This document shows positions 54,721 through 63,797 of a stretch of DNA of 64,000 bases, in pieces (the first letter of the stretch is position 1; each line of letters starts with the position of its first letter). Made by a program: the position numbers and the translations under genes. Under the pieces are notes generated by a model. The model was not told where the DNA came from and searched no databases. It saw only the letters and a list, made by a program, of their open reading frames with translations. Origin of the DNA: Larkinella soli (lineage in GTDB: Bacteria > Bacteroidota > Bacteroidia > Cytophagales > Spirosomataceae); the NCBI RefSeq assembly GCF_003703975.1, contig NZ_QTJY01000013.1, positions 124,001 to 188,000 on the forward strand. Reading direction: 5' to 3'.

Positions 54721-57054
54721 TTGAAAAACAGGCTAAAAAGGATTTTTTTTAATACTTTTCTGTTTTCTCTGCTTTTGTTGGGGAACGGTTTCCCCACTGT
54801 GGCCCAGCTTCGGTGCGACTGTACGGTCCGGGGACTCGTGCTGGACAAGGAGACGCGGCAGCCCCTGTCCGGTGCGGCCGTCTTCATCAAAGAGTTGAAC
54901 AAAGGCACCACGACCGATACCCTTGGTGTATACCGGATTGATAACCTCTGCCAGGGCCGTTATACGCTGATAAGCAGGATTCTCGGTTATCGCGAGTCGG
55001 CCCAGACGATCGTGCTGGAACATACCTCGGAGCAGAACCTGCTGCTCGATGAAGCCGACGTCCACCTGCAGGACATCAACGTCACGGCCCAGCGCACCGA
55101 CGTCACGGCCGGCCAGACGGTTTCGACCCTGGAGGGAAAATCGCTCGACCAGACCCGCGGGCGGTCGCTGGGCGAAGCGTTGCAGGGGCTTACCGGCATA
55201 ACCACCCTTCAGACCGGGTCGTCTATCGCCAAACCGGTCATTCACGGTATGCACAGCAATCGTGTCCTGATTCTGAACAACGGCGTCCGGCAGGAGGGCC
55301 AGCAATGGGGTTCGGAACATGCCCCGGAGATCGACCCGTTCGTGGCCGGCCGGATCAAGGTGGTGAAAGGGGCCGCGGGGGTGCAATACGGCCCCGACGC
55401 CATCGGCGGGGTCATTCTGGTCGAACCGGCTCCCCTGCCGGTGACGCCCGGCATCCGGGGTGAACTGAACGGGGTCGGGTTCAGCAACGGCCGTCAGGGA
55501 GTTGCATCCCTTCAGACCGAGGGAGCAGCAGGCAAAGGATTCAGCTGGCGGGTTCAGGGAACGATCAAACGGGGCGGCTCGCTTCGCACCCCGAATTATT
55601 TTCTCGACAATACGGGCATCGCCGAACGGAACTTCTCGGCCTCGGCGGGATACCGGACGTCCCGGTTTCGCTCCGAACTGTTTTACAGCCGCTTCACGAC
55701 CCGGCTCGGAATTTTTTCCGGCTCCCATATCGGCAGCCTGACCGACCTGCAGAAGGTGCTTGAAAACGGAGAACCGCTCGTTAAAACCGGCTTCAGCTAC
55801 CGCATCGACCGTCCGTATCAGCAAATTCGACATGACCTGCTCAAATGGCGGACCGCCTGGAAGCCGAAAGCCGGCGGTGAACTCAGCCTGACGCTGGCCC
55901 GGCAGTTCGACGACCGCTCCGAATATGATCTTCACCGGCCTAAAAACGACTCCCTGGCGGCCCTGAACCGGCCCGAACTCCGGTTTCAGCTCACCACTTT
56001 TACCGGCGATGCGGTTTTCGAGCACAAACCGGTCGACGGCCGGCTCCAGGGCCGTATCGGCCTGAGCGGTCTGTACCAGTTCAACATCATGAACGGACGT
56101 CCGCTCATTCCGAACTTCCGGACTTACCATGCCGGGATTTTCTGGATCGAGAAGCTGAAGGTAAACCGGTGGGAATACGAAGCCGGCCTGCGCTATGACT
56201 ATCGCCGTATGCAGGTGTTCCGGTATGAACGGCAGACGCTGGAAACACCGGTTTTCGTTTTCGGCAACCTGTCGGGGACTGTCGGCGCAGCTTACAGCCC
56301 GTCCGAACAATGGACGACGCGCTTCCATGCCGGAACCTCCTGGCGTGCGCCCAACGTCAGCGAACTGTTCAGCGACGGCGTTCACCACGGCGCGGCCGCC
56401 TACGAGCGGGGCGACCGGACCCTCCGGCCCGAGGTGGCCTACAACCTGAATCTAAGTGCGGAATATACCGGAAAGCGGCTCCAGGCGGAGGTAAGCCTGT
56501 TTTACAATACCATCAGGAATTATATTTATCTGAAGCCTCAGCCGGAGCCGATCCTGACGATCCGGGGGGCCTTTCCGGCTTTCCGCTACACCCAGACCAA
56601 CGCGCTCTATACCGGTCTGGACGCAAGCCTGACGGCGCAGCTATGGCCCCGGCTCAGCGGCACCTCCAAATTATCGCTGCTGTACGTTCAGGACCGGATC
56701 AACCGTCAGCCGCTGGTGATGACCCCGCCCAACCGCTGGGAAAACGGCCTGCGCTACGAGATCGGCAAATGGGGACGTCTGCGGGAAACCTTTGTCGGCG
56801 TCGAAAACCGGTGGGTGGCCCGGCAGAATCGGGTGCCAGAAAACAGCGACTTTGCCCCGCCCCCGCCCGCCTACGCCCTCTGGAGCCTGAGTGCCGGCCT
56901 TTCCCTCCCCGTCCGGCCCGAGCGGGCCGTCGAACTGGGTCTGACGGTGACCAACCTTTTCAATACGCGCTACCGCGATTACCTGAACCGCTTCCGGTAT
57001 TATGCCGACGATCCGGGCCGGAATATCTCGGTGCGGGCGAAATGGAGATTTTAA
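54721..57054 (+). CDS. TonB-dependent outer-membrane receptor, possible metal/chelate uptake
   Basis: A 777-residue receptor smaller than SusC. A signal peptide (about 1-29, ending TVAQ) begins at a TTG codon, the only start that includes the basic N-terminus. A CarboxypepD_reg-like domain (about 33-110, GLVLDKETRQPLSGAAVFI) is followed by the plug, with PVIHGMHSNRVLILNNGVRQEGQQWG and VVKGAAGVQYGPDAIGGVI, then the barrel ending in Phe (AKWRF). The plug wording is like the ZnuD/heme-receptor side of the family rather than SusC, and no SusD follows, so metal or metal-chelate import is a reasonable guess. The gene is under a palindrome-covered promoter and ends 4 bases into the convergent neighbour. 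Confidence 0.88.
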   Translation: MKNRLKRIFFNTFLFSLLLLGNGFPTVAQLRCDCTVRGLVLDKETRQPLSGAAVFIKELNKGTTTDTLGVYRIDNLCQGRYTLISRILGYRESAQTIVLEHTSEQNLLLDEADVHLQDINVTAQRTDVTAGQTVSTLEGKSLDQTRGRSLGEALQGLTGITTLQTGSSIAKPVIHGMHSNRVLILNNGVRQEGQQWGSEHAPEIDPFVAGRIKVVKGAAGVQYGPDAIGGVILVEPAPLPVTPGIRGELNGVGFSNGRQGVASLQTEGAAGKGFSWRVQGTIKRGGSLRTPNYFLDNTGIAERNFSASAGYRTSRFRSELFYSRFTTRLGIFSGSHIGSLTDLQKVLENGEPLVKTGFSYRIDRPYQQIRHDLLKWRTAWKPKAGGELSLTLARQFDDRSEYDLHRPKNDSLAALNRPELRFQLTTFTGDAVFEHKPVDGRLQGRIGLSGLYQFNIMNGRPLIPNFRTYHAGIFWIEKLKVNRWEYEAGLRYDYRRMQVFRYERQTLETPVFVFGNLSGTVGAAYSPSEQWTTRFHAGTSWRAPNVSELFSDGVHHGAAAYERGDRTLRPEVAYNLNLSAEYTGKRLQAEVSLFYNTIRNYIYLKPQPEPILTIRGAFPAFRYTQTNALYTGLDASLTAQLWPRLSGTSKLSLLYVQDRINRQPLVMTPPNRWENGLRYEIGKWGRLRETFVGVENRWVARQNRVPENSDFAPPPPAYALWSLSAGLSLPVRPERAVELGLTVTNLFNTRYRDYLNRFRYYADDPGRNISVRAKWRF

Positions 57055-57881
57055 CGGGGTCGGTAAAAGAACTTCAGCGGGTCGTCATACCTGAACGCAT
57101 ATCCAACGGTTTGCTGCAACTCCCGGGAACTGATGATTTTAAACGGGGCCGGAGTTTCAGGTTCGGTGAAGGTGGGTAGTTCGTAGCCGAAATCTTCGCT
57201 GTTTTTCCGGTAAACAGCCTCCCGCGTGGGGTGCCGGGGTGCCACCACGTTGAACGTCCGGCCGGGCTGCGGTTGCCGCAGCAGAGCCTCAAGTACGGCG
57301 ACTCCATCGTCCCGGTGTATATAGTTGACCGGCACGGCTCCCGTGGTCAGCCCTTTCTTCCCGGCCACATAGCGCCCCGGAATCCGGTCATACCCCAGCA
57401 GACCGCCGAACCGCAGGACGGTCGTATGGCCCAGCGCCAGCAGTTCCAGTTCCGCTTCCACATAGGCCGGTGCCGCCGACTGCCCGGGTACCACCACGTC
57501 CGATTCGGTCATTTCCCGGTTCAGGTCCGGATAGACCGAAGTGGAACTTATATACATAAGGTACGGCGGAAGCGTGTCCGTTTCCCGGAACAACCGGACG
57601 AGGTTTCGGATCTGTTCGGGATGAAACCCGTCGCCCATCTGCCCGGCTTTAGGCGGTATATTGATGATGAGGGCATCGGCGGTCAGAAAATCCCGGAGAT
57701 GTTCGCCTTCCGGCTGCGGATTCAGCCGGAGCAGGAAGGGACGAATCCCCTTTTGTTCGAGCAGCGCCAGTTTTTCGGCGGAAGTCGTGCTGCCTTTCAC
57801 CTGAAAACCGGCCTGCACAAGCCGTTCGGCCAGCGGCAGCCCCAGCCAGCCGCAGCCCAGAATGCTTATCGTTGAGAACAT
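57051..57881 (-). CDS. YeeZ-like NAD(P)-binding sugar-epimerase-fold protein
   Basis: A 276-residue Rossmann protein starting TISILGCGWLGLPLAERLVQAG, with the GxGxxG motif, TTSAEKL loop and ALIINIPP. YISSTSVYPDLN contributes the Ser/Tyr region of extended SDRs, and LRFGGLLGYDR follows. This is the E. coli YeeZ pattern, whose reaction is not established. It lies 4 bases after the serine hydrolase gene in a two-gene operon and overlaps the end of the receptor gene by 4 bases tail to tail. Confidence 0.8.
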   Translation of the reverse strand: MFSTISILGCGWLGLPLAERLVQAGFQVKGSTTSAEKLALLEQKGIRPFLLRLNPQPEGEHLRDFLTADALIINIPPKAGQMGDGFHPEQIRNLVRLFRETDTLPPYLMYISSTSVYPDLNREMTESDVVVPGQSAAPAYVEAELELLALGHTTVLRFGGLLGYDRIPGRYVAGKKGLTTGAVPVNYIHRDDGVAVLEALLRQPQPGRTFNVVAPRHPTREAVYRKNSEDFGYELPTFTEPETPAPFKIISSRELQQTVGYAFRYDDPLKFFYRPR

Positions 57882-57885
57882 GGCA

Positions 57886-59307
57886 TCAGTTTTTTTCCAG
57901 GAGGCTGAGCAGCCCGGCGGTCAGGGTATCAATCGGGTTCTGGCTGTTGGTCAGGAGGACGACGGCCGTCCGGCGGTCCGGATTAAACGCCGTGAAAGTG
58001 ACGAAGCCGCCGGTTCCTCCCTGGTGCCAGTACCAGGGGCGGGCGGCTTCGGTCCGGCGGTGCCAGCCCAATCCGACGGAAGTATCGCCGTTTTTAAACG
58101 TAGTTTCCTGAGTCTGCTTCATGGCGCTGACCAGTCTGGCCGGGCCATTACCCAGTTCTGCTTTCAGATACCGGATCAGGTCCCGCACGTCGGACCGAAT
58201 CCCTCCGGCCGCCGTCAGGGCCTGAAATTCCCAGGACGACACCGGGTTACCCTTCGCGTCGTGCCCCTGCGCAAAAGCCGCCTTGTCCTGATCACCCAGC
58301 GCGATGACCGTATGTTCCATTCCGAGCGGCCGGGTAATGCGCTCCCGCACCAGTTCTTCAAAGGGTTTCCCGGCGACATTTTCCAGGACCGTTCCCAGCA
58401 GACCGACGGCCAGGTTGGAGTACTCATACTGTTCGCCGGGCCGGCGCGGAAGGGTAACGGTTTTCAGAAAGGCATACAGTTCCTTCCGACCGTAGTGCCG
58501 GTAGGGATTGTTCATATTCGTGGCAAAGGTGAACAGGTTGGCCGGAAGCCGGGGCAGCCCGGAGGTATGATTGGACAGCGTTTTCAGCGTCACGGGAATA
58601 CCGTCTTTCTGTAGGGCCGGGATGGAGTCGGGCAGATACCGGTTAATCGGATCGTCGAGCCGCACTTCTCCACGCCGGACCGCGTCCATCAGCAGCGTTG
58701 CCGTGAAAGTCTTGGTAATCGACCCGATTTCAAACAGGGTCGTTTCGTCGGGAATCTTTCCGCTATCCCGTCCGGTTTCTCCATATCCGTAGACCCAGAG
58801 GCTGTCGTTCCGGAGCAGGCCGATGGACAGACCGACGGTATTCTGCCGACGGATATAGGGCTGCACCACCGTATCCACCTCCCGGTCGAAGGCCGTCCGG
58901 AGCGGATTGCTGCTGAGCGCGGGGGTCTTCCGGTCGGGCAGATCCTCTTCAAAAGGCCGGAACAGGAATGTATGCAATTTGCCTTGAGCATCCAGGCTGA
59001 GGTGGAAATCCATCTTTGCCCGCTCGAATACCGCCTTATACCGAACCACCTCCCCCGCCGTACTTCTCCGCTCCACCGATTTCCACCGACCGGTCTGGCC
59101 GAACAGCCCGCCGGTCACCAGCCGGAACTGTTCCGCCGAAATCTGCCGGCGGAAAACCTCGCCGGCCAACGCATAGATGGAATCGGGCTGCCGGTCATTG
59201 TAATGCCGACGGACCAGAGAAGCCACCGAATCCGGCGGGAGATGCCGGCCGCTCTGGGCCTGGGCCAGTTGTGCCAGAAGGGTGAAAATTAAAATCAGGC
59301 GTTTCAT
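57886..59307 (-). CDS. Serine beta-lactamase-fold hydrolase with DUF3887-like N-domain
   Basis: A 473-residue exported enzyme of the class C beta-lactamase/DD-peptidase-like family. A signal peptide (1-18) is followed by a small cystatin/NTF2-like domain (about 20-118) resembling DUF3887. The hydrolase domain then has SITK (Ser196, Lys199), YEYSN (second motif) and WHQGGTGG (third motif in its H-x-G form). Such proteins are mostly peptidases or esterases; real beta-lactamase activity should not be assumed from the fold. Confidence 0.87.
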   Translation of the reverse strand: MKRLILIFTLLAQLAQAQSGRHLPPDSVASLVRRHYNDRQPDSIYALAGEVFRRQISAEQFRLVTGGLFGQTGRWKSVERRSTAGEVVRYKAVFERAKMDFHLSLDAQGKLHTFLFRPFEEDLPDRKTPALSSNPLRTAFDREVDTVVQPYIRRQNTVGLSIGLLRNDSLWVYGYGETGRDSGKIPDETTLFEIGSITKTFTATLLMDAVRRGEVRLDDPINRYLPDSIPALQKDGIPVTLKTLSNHTSGLPRLPANLFTFATNMNNPYRHYGRKELYAFLKTVTLPRRPGEQYEYSNLAVGLLGTVLENVAGKPFEELVRERITRPLGMEHTVIALGDQDKAAFAQGHDAKGNPVSSWEFQALTAAGGIRSDVRDLIRYLKAELGNGPARLVSAMKQTQETTFKNGDTSVGLGWHRRTEAARPWYWHQGGTGGFVTFTAFNPDRRTAVVLLTNSQNPIDTLTAGLLSLLEKN

Positions 59308-59544
59308 AAAATCAGGCAGGGAATTTGCTACTCCCTAAAGTACTATTTTCTTTTTTGATCGACGATTAAACTTAACCGAAGCGAGTCTATCTAAAGAATG
59401 CAATCAACCGAAGGATCTATGCCGGTTTTGCAATTTTACAATAGGAATTATTAAAAATTAATTAATCCAACAGTATGATATACAGGCAACTGGTTTTCGT
59501 GTTATTTTTATAAAAATCCAACGTAACCATAAACGTACAACCCA

Positions 59545-60291
59545 ATGGAAGAGAAAGCGGAGTTGATACCGGGCATATACAATTATTGTGATTCGTGGTG
59601 TGAACGGTGCCTGTTTACCAAACGGTGCCGGAATTTCTCTCAACACTATCCTGATGGTCTCAAGCAGCAGGATATGGATGCGGAAACGCTGGTGAAACGA
59701 CTGATGGAAGCGTTGGAACAGACGAAGGCGTATGTTCATAAAGCCCGGCAGCGGGAAGCCCTGTCGGAGGCCCAGGTCGTGACGCAGGAAGCAGAAGCGG
59801 CCGGTCTGTACGCCAATGAGCCGAAGAAAAGCCCGCTGGCCGCCCTGTGTGACGAATACCTGCGCGAAACGGCCGTCTGGCTGAAGGAAGAGAAGGACCT
59901 GCTCCGGCAGGCCGGCCATCAGCAGGCCTTCGAGGTGAATCTGGGCCTTCGGTCGGAAGAGGAAGCCCTCGGGCTGCTGAACACGCTCAAGGATGCCTGG
60001 GAAATCATCAAATGGTATCGTACGCTCATCCCGGTGAAGGTGATCTCCGCCCTGCAGATCAACCAGTCGCCGGACGGCAATAAAACCCTGTCGGAGTATT
60101 TCAACGGCAAGGCGAAACTGGTGCTGGTCAGCGTGGATCGCTCGCTGCTGGCCTGGCACACGCTGCTGAACAACTACCCGGAAAAGACCGACGAGGTGCT
60201 GGATATGCTGGTGCTGCTCGACCGGATTCGCCGGCAGATGGAAGGAACGTTTCCCGATGCCCGGACTTTTCTCCGGCCGGGTCTGGATTAA
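59545..60291 (+). CDS. Conserved-looking protein with N-terminal four-Cys motif, function unknown
   Basis: A 248-residue cytoplasmic protein without signal peptide. Cys15, Cys19, Cys22 and Cys28 form C-x3-C-x2-C-x5-C in the first 30 residues (YNYCDSWCERC and TKRC), suggesting a bound metal or iron-sulphur cluster. The rest is almost all helical and charged, with heptad-like stretches (DAETLVKRLMEALEQTKAYVHKA) and a DAWEIIKWYRTLIPVKVISAL block. I do not recognise the family. It is monocistronic, with a terminator 25 bases after its stop. Confidence 0.8.
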   Translation: MEEKAELIPGIYNYCDSWCERCLFTKRCRNFSQHYPDGLKQQDMDAETLVKRLMEALEQTKAYVHKARQREALSEAQVVTQEAEAAGLYANEPKKSPLAALCDEYLRETAVWLKEEKDLLRQAGHQQAFEVNLGLRSEEEALGLLNTLKDAWEIIKWYRTLIPVKVISALQINQSPDGNKTLSEYFNGKAKLVLVSVDRSLLAWHTLLNNYPEKTDEVLDMLVLLDRIRRQMEGTFPDARTFLRPGLD

Positions 60292-60315
60292 TAAACCAAC
60301 TGATTGAATTGAAAA

Positions 60316-60350
60316 GCCGGCGGGAAACCTTTCCCGGCCGGCCTTTTTTT
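60316..60350. terminator. Bidirectional terminator after the four-Cys protein gene
   Basis: A 12-bp stem with one bulged G (60316-60327 / 60330-60342), loop CC, followed by seven T on the plus strand and four T on the minus strand. It separates the convergent gene pair. Confidence 0.9.
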
Positions 60351-60381
60351 ATGCCCACGGTGAAGTGATTTCCGCAGAAGA

Positions 60382-61962
60382 TTATTTCTTTTTGATGACG
60401 AACTCCACCCGCCGGTTGGCCTGTTTGCCCACCTCGCTGTCGTTGGTAGCCACGGGTTTCGCTTCGCCGTAGCCTTTGCTGGCGATGCGGTCCGGCTCGA
60501 TGCCTTTGCCGATGAAGTACTCGCGGACGGCATCGGCCCGGTCCTGCGACAACTTCAGGTTGAATTCGTTCGACCCGGAATTGTCGGTATGGCCGCCGAG
60601 TTCGATGGTCATTTTCGGATTCTCGTTGAGCGTAATCACCATGCGGTCCAGTTCGGGAAAGGACTCCTCCCGCAGCGTGGCTTTCCCCAGATCGAAGAAA
60701 ATATTGTTCAGACGAACGGCCCGGCCCACTTCGATGGGCACCAGCGTCAGTTCCTGCCCCTTGATTTCCTGGAAGCCTTTGGTTTCAGTCAGGTCGATGT
60801 TGCCGCCTTCGGCGATGAAATTAGGCGCGATGGCCCGCATACTGTATTTCTTGCCGTAGGGCAGCACGATCTTATATTCGCCCGTGACCGGGTCGGAAGT
60901 GGCTTCACCGGCCTCCGCGCCGTCGGGCAGGGTCTGGTACACGATCCGGGCTTCGATGGGCTGACCGGTTTTCTGGTCGATCACCTTCCCGCTAACCAGC
61001 GCCACGGGGTCGGGGCGGGTTTCGGCCGGGGCGGTTTTGTCGTTTTTGTCGTCGATAAGTTTGATCCGGACGATGTCGCCTTTTCCGAGCGTATTCTTGA
61101 AGGTGGTCATGTAGGCGTACTCACCCGAAGCCGACACGGAATAATAGGCGTCGTAGCCGTCGGTATTGATCGCCGGACCCAGATTCACCGGCTTCGACCA
61201 GTGCTTCCAGGTTTTATCGACCCGCCGGGTTACATAAATATCGTTACTGCCGGACCCGCCGGGCCGGTCGCTGGAGAAGTAAAGCGTAGCCCCGTCGGCG
61301 GCCAGGAACGGCGTAGTTTCGGTTCCACCGGTATTGACCTCCGGCCCCAGATCGACCGGTTTGGTCCAGGAGCCGTCTTTCTGGCGGAAACTGACGTACA
61401 GATCGTCTTCCCGGCTGTTTTTCTTTTCGCTGAACGCCATCACGAGCACCTTGCCGTCGGCGGAAAGGTAGCCGCAGTCATATTGTCCCTTGCTGAGTTT
61501 CTCGTAGCCGGGGATATTGATCTTCTGCGGGGCCGACCAGCCGGTGCCGGTGCGTTTGCTGATCGAAAAGCCCCGGGTTTCGTAATTTCCGGCGGTATAA
61601 GCCCCTTTGATCAGCATGGTATTGCCGTCGGGCGTGATGCTGTAGGCGCAGTTGTATTCGTCCTTATTGAGGGGAGAGGCCAATCGGCGGGCGGGCGTCC
61701 ACTGGTTGGCCTGATCCAGTTCTGAAAACCAGATATCCTGGCTGCCTTTGTTTCCGTGCGTATTCTGAGGGTGGCTGATCCGGGCAAAATAAAGCGTACG
61801 CCCATCGGGCGAAATCATCGGATTGACCTCGTTATATTCCGAATTTACCTGATTACCAAGATTTTCAGCTTTGGATGCACTTTCCTGCTGGGCCACGGCC
61901 ACGCGACCGATTACGACCGAAAGTCCCAACAGAACACTTACCCCGAATTTCATTCGCTGCAA
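60382..61962 (-). CDS. OmpA-family protein with PD40 beta-propeller repeats
   Basis: A 526-residue outer-membrane/periplasmic protein. A signal peptide (about 1-24) is followed by WD40-like PD40 repeats (about 45-300), recognisable by NPMISPDGRTLYFAR, YSITPDGNTMLIKG, TTPFLAADGATLYFSSDRPGGSGSNDIY (spanning two repeats) and AYYSVSASGEYAY. A CarboxypepD_reg-like domain (about 325-400) follows. The OmpA peptidoglycan-binding domain (about 415-526) has FFDLGKATLREES, GGHTDNSGSNEFNLKLSQDRA and ANRRVEF. It lacks the N-terminal TPR of the type IX protein PorE, so it is a relative rather than PorE itself. Confidence 0.88.
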   Translation of the reverse strand: MQRMKFGVSVLLGLSVVIGRVAVAQQESASKAENLGNQVNSEYNEVNPMISPDGRTLYFARISHPQNTHGNKGSQDIWFSELDQANQWTPARRLASPLNKDEYNCAYSITPDGNTMLIKGAYTAGNYETRGFSISKRTGTGWSAPQKINIPGYEKLSKGQYDCGYLSADGKVLVMAFSEKKNSREDDLYVSFRQKDGSWTKPVDLGPEVNTGGTETTPFLAADGATLYFSSDRPGGSGSNDIYVTRRVDKTWKHWSKPVNLGPAINTDGYDAYYSVSASGEYAYMTTFKNTLGKGDIVRIKLIDDKNDKTAPAETRPDPVALVSGKVIDQKTGQPIEARIVYQTLPDGAEAGEATSDPVTGEYKIVLPYGKKYSMRAIAPNFIAEGGNIDLTETKGFQEIKGQELTLVPIEVGRAVRLNNIFFDLGKATLREESFPELDRMVITLNENPKMTIELGGHTDNSGSNEFNLKLSQDRADAVREYFIGKGIEPDRIASKGYGEAKPVATNDSEVGKQANRRVEFVIKKK

Positions 61963-62148
61963 AGGGAGAAGTTGATTAGTTAGTATAACGAAGAAGCCTT
62001 TCCCGTTAGTTTACGGTATTGTTGTCAAATCGAGTGCCACAATTGCGGGGAGGCCCGGTTTTTGCTGTGAAAGTTTATGAAAATCAGTTGGATAGTCCAG
62101 CTTTTATGTATATTCAGACCGGTACCGGCAAGCGGTATCGAAAACCGT

Positions 62149-62373
62149 ATGGGACTTTTTCGAAAGCGAAGCAGAAAAGCGACCGAACCGCGGGTTTCGG
62201 AGATGTATCGCGAAACCGTCCGGACGCTTCTCAATATAATTTTCTGTATCGTCGGCCTCGCCCTGGGCATCGTCTATCTGTCCAAGGGGTTGCTGGTCGG
62301 CTGGGTGTTCATCGCCGGTTTTACCTTCTTCCTGCTCATTCAGTTCTCCGACCCCAGCGACACCGACATTTAG
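62149..62373 (+). CDS. Small two-helix membrane protein
   Basis: A 74-residue protein with a basic N-terminus (MGLFRKRSRK) and two hydrophobic segments (about residues 27-43 and 46-62). An upstream in-frame Met at 62077 would add 24 residues of unlikely sequence, so the later start is preferred. It ends tail to tail with the LOG gene with a 4-base overlap. No family is recognised and no promoter is obvious; it is called on length, hydropathy and a clean fit between neighbours. Confidence 0.55.
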   Translation: MGLFRKRSRKATEPRVSEMYRETVRTLLNIIFCIVGLALGIVYLSKGLLVGWVFIAGFTFFLLIQFSDPSDTDI

Positions 62374-62924
62374 ACCGGTTCTTCCCAAAGGGCTTCGATG
62401 CGGGCCAATAAGTCATCTACCGTCTCCGTTACGATCAGGATCTCCCGGTTTTCAGGCTTCAGAAAGCCGTCCTCCACCATAAGGTCCAGTTGCTGAAGCG
62501 TCAGGTCGAAATAGCCGTTTATGTTCAGAACGGCAACCGGACCCTCGTAAAGTTTCAGTTGCCGCCAGGCCAGAATTTCGAATAATTCGTCGAAGGTTCC
62601 GTAGCCGCCCGGCAGGGCCACCACCCCTTTGGCGAGCTGCACCATCCTGAACTTCCGTTCGTGCATGGTTTCCACGAAGTGGAGTTCCGTCAGGGTGGCA
62701 TGAGCCACTTCGAGAGCCGCCAGGAAGTTTGGGATAACACCGGTTACCTGACCGCCACTGGACAAAACCGCATCGGCGACGGTTCCCATCAGACCCAGAT
62801 TCCCCCCTCCGTAGATCAGCCGGATGTCCCGTTCGGCCAGCTTTTCGCCGAGTTCCTGGGCCACTTGCTTATATACCGGGTTGGTTCCCGGGCTCGATCC
62901 GCAATAAACGACAATACTCTTCAT
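62370..62924 (-). CDS. LOG-family protein (TIGR00730)
   Basis: A 184-residue Rossmann-fold protein with the LOG signature PGGYGTFDE and the early GGGNLGLMG and YCGSSPG motifs. The family releases bases from nucleoside monophosphates (cytokinin riboside 5'-monophosphate phosphoribohydrolase in plants and some bacteria); its role here is not known. The start at 62924 (MKSIVVYCG) is favoured because a perfect -7 box ends 4 bases before it, which would make a leaderless mRNA. Confidence 0.9.
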   Translation of the reverse strand: MKSIVVYCGSSPGTNPVYKQVAQELGEKLAERDIRLIYGGGNLGLMGTVADAVLSSGGQVTGVIPNFLAALEVAHATLTELHFVETMHERKFRMVQLAKGVVALPGGYGTFDELFEILAWRQLKLYEGPVAVLNINGYFDLTLQQLDLMVEDGFLKPENREILIVTETVDDLLARIEALWEEPV

Positions 62925-62928
62925 GCCG

Positions 62929-62936
62929 CAAAAGTA
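62929..62936 (-). promoter_or_regulatory. -7 promoter element of the LOG gene
   Basis: TACTTTTG on the minus strand, a perfect TAnnTTTG match, separated from the ATG by 4 bases, about the distance to a transcription start. It excludes the upstream in-frame Met at 62942 as the usual start. Confidence 0.55.
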
Positions 62937-63005
62937 CCACAACGAAGCGTGTTTTCCGGTATGGCGGACGGAAAAAGCAACCGATTAAAGCCATCCGGCC
63001 GCCTG

Positions 63006-63782
63006 CTATTTCGTCAGCGTATTGCTGATGGCCTGCCAGTCTACCTTCCGGACGATTTCCTCGGCCACGTCGAAAGGCGCCTTAATCGTGACGACCAGAT
63101 TTTCGATCAGATTTCCACCCTTCGTATACGAATAATGGTACAGTTTATCCCCTTTGGCACTGGTACGAAGGTTATTTTTCCAGTTACCAAGCAGCACCAC
63201 CGTCTCCGGCCGGGCCGCGATGCCGGACTGATCGGGCTTGAGCGTGATCTGCAGCGCCAGCGGGGCGCCGTTGACCTTGATGGTTTTATGGGAAGCCGCG
63301 AACCGGTTGCTGATGGGTTCCTCGACCCGGTAGTTACCGGCGTTCATCTCCACGTTGATATCGACGGCCGATTCCGCCAGGCGGCCGGTGCGGCCCGGAT
63401 CCGCTTCCTTATATACGGAGTCCGTGCTCAGCACCAGCGAATGCTGCTGGGTAGTGATGGTGTCCCCGATGGCCTTGGCGCTGTCGGCCCGGGCGCGCTG
63501 CCGGCGGGCGGCATTGCCGCGCTGGAACGTCAGGTCATAGCGATCCCCGCAAACCCGGAAGATTTTGCCGTACTCGTCGCTGAGTTCCAGTTTCCCCAGC
63601 GAATGACGTTCGTCGAAAACCTGCCAGTCGCCCGAGGGAGGGTGGTTGCGGAATTGATTCTGAAGCTCTTTCACCACCCGTTCGTAGGCCGCCGTCTGGG
63701 CCGGCGAAGGGGGATCGCACTGGCTGTAGGCAGCCGCCGGAACCAATAAGAAACTCATTATCAACAAAGTGTGGCTTTTCAT
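63006..63782 (-). CDS. Secreted protein of unknown function
   Basis: A 258-residue protein with a signal peptide (about 1-20, MKSHTLLIMSFLLVPAAAYS). Two Cys (CDPPSP near the mature start and FRVCGDRY) may form a disulphide. A charged Arg/Ala-rich stretch (NAARRQRARADSAKA) is followed by a mixed beta region with DINVEMNAGNYRVEE. I recognise no catalytic motif. It lies 15 bases downstream of a holin-like membrane protein gene, so they are probably cotranscribed. Confidence 0.75.
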   Translation of the reverse strand: MKSHTLLIMSFLLVPAAAYSQCDPPSPAQTAAYERVVKELQNQFRNHPPSGDWQVFDERHSLGKLELSDEYGKIFRVCGDRYDLTFQRGNAARRQRARADSAKAIGDTITTQQHSLVLSTDSVYKEADPGRTGRLAESAVDINVEMNAGNYRVEEPISNRFAASHKTIKVNGAPLALQITLKPDQSGIAARPETVVLLGNWKNNLRTSAKGDKLYHYSYTKGGNLIENLVVTIKAPFDVAEEIVRKVDWQAISNTLTK

Positions 63783-63797
63783 AGGGACAGGAGGTGA

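Noticed and set aside
57886-59307. Antibiotic-resistance beta-lactamase
   Set aside because: The class C fold with an added N-terminal domain and HQGGTGG motif is typical of generic serine hydrolases; no evidence of drug hydrolysis.
59587-59632. Radical-SAM enzyme (C-x3-C-x2-C spacing) at the start of the 59.5 kb protein
   Set aside because: No glycine-rich SAM motif or barrel pattern follows; the body is helical and too short.
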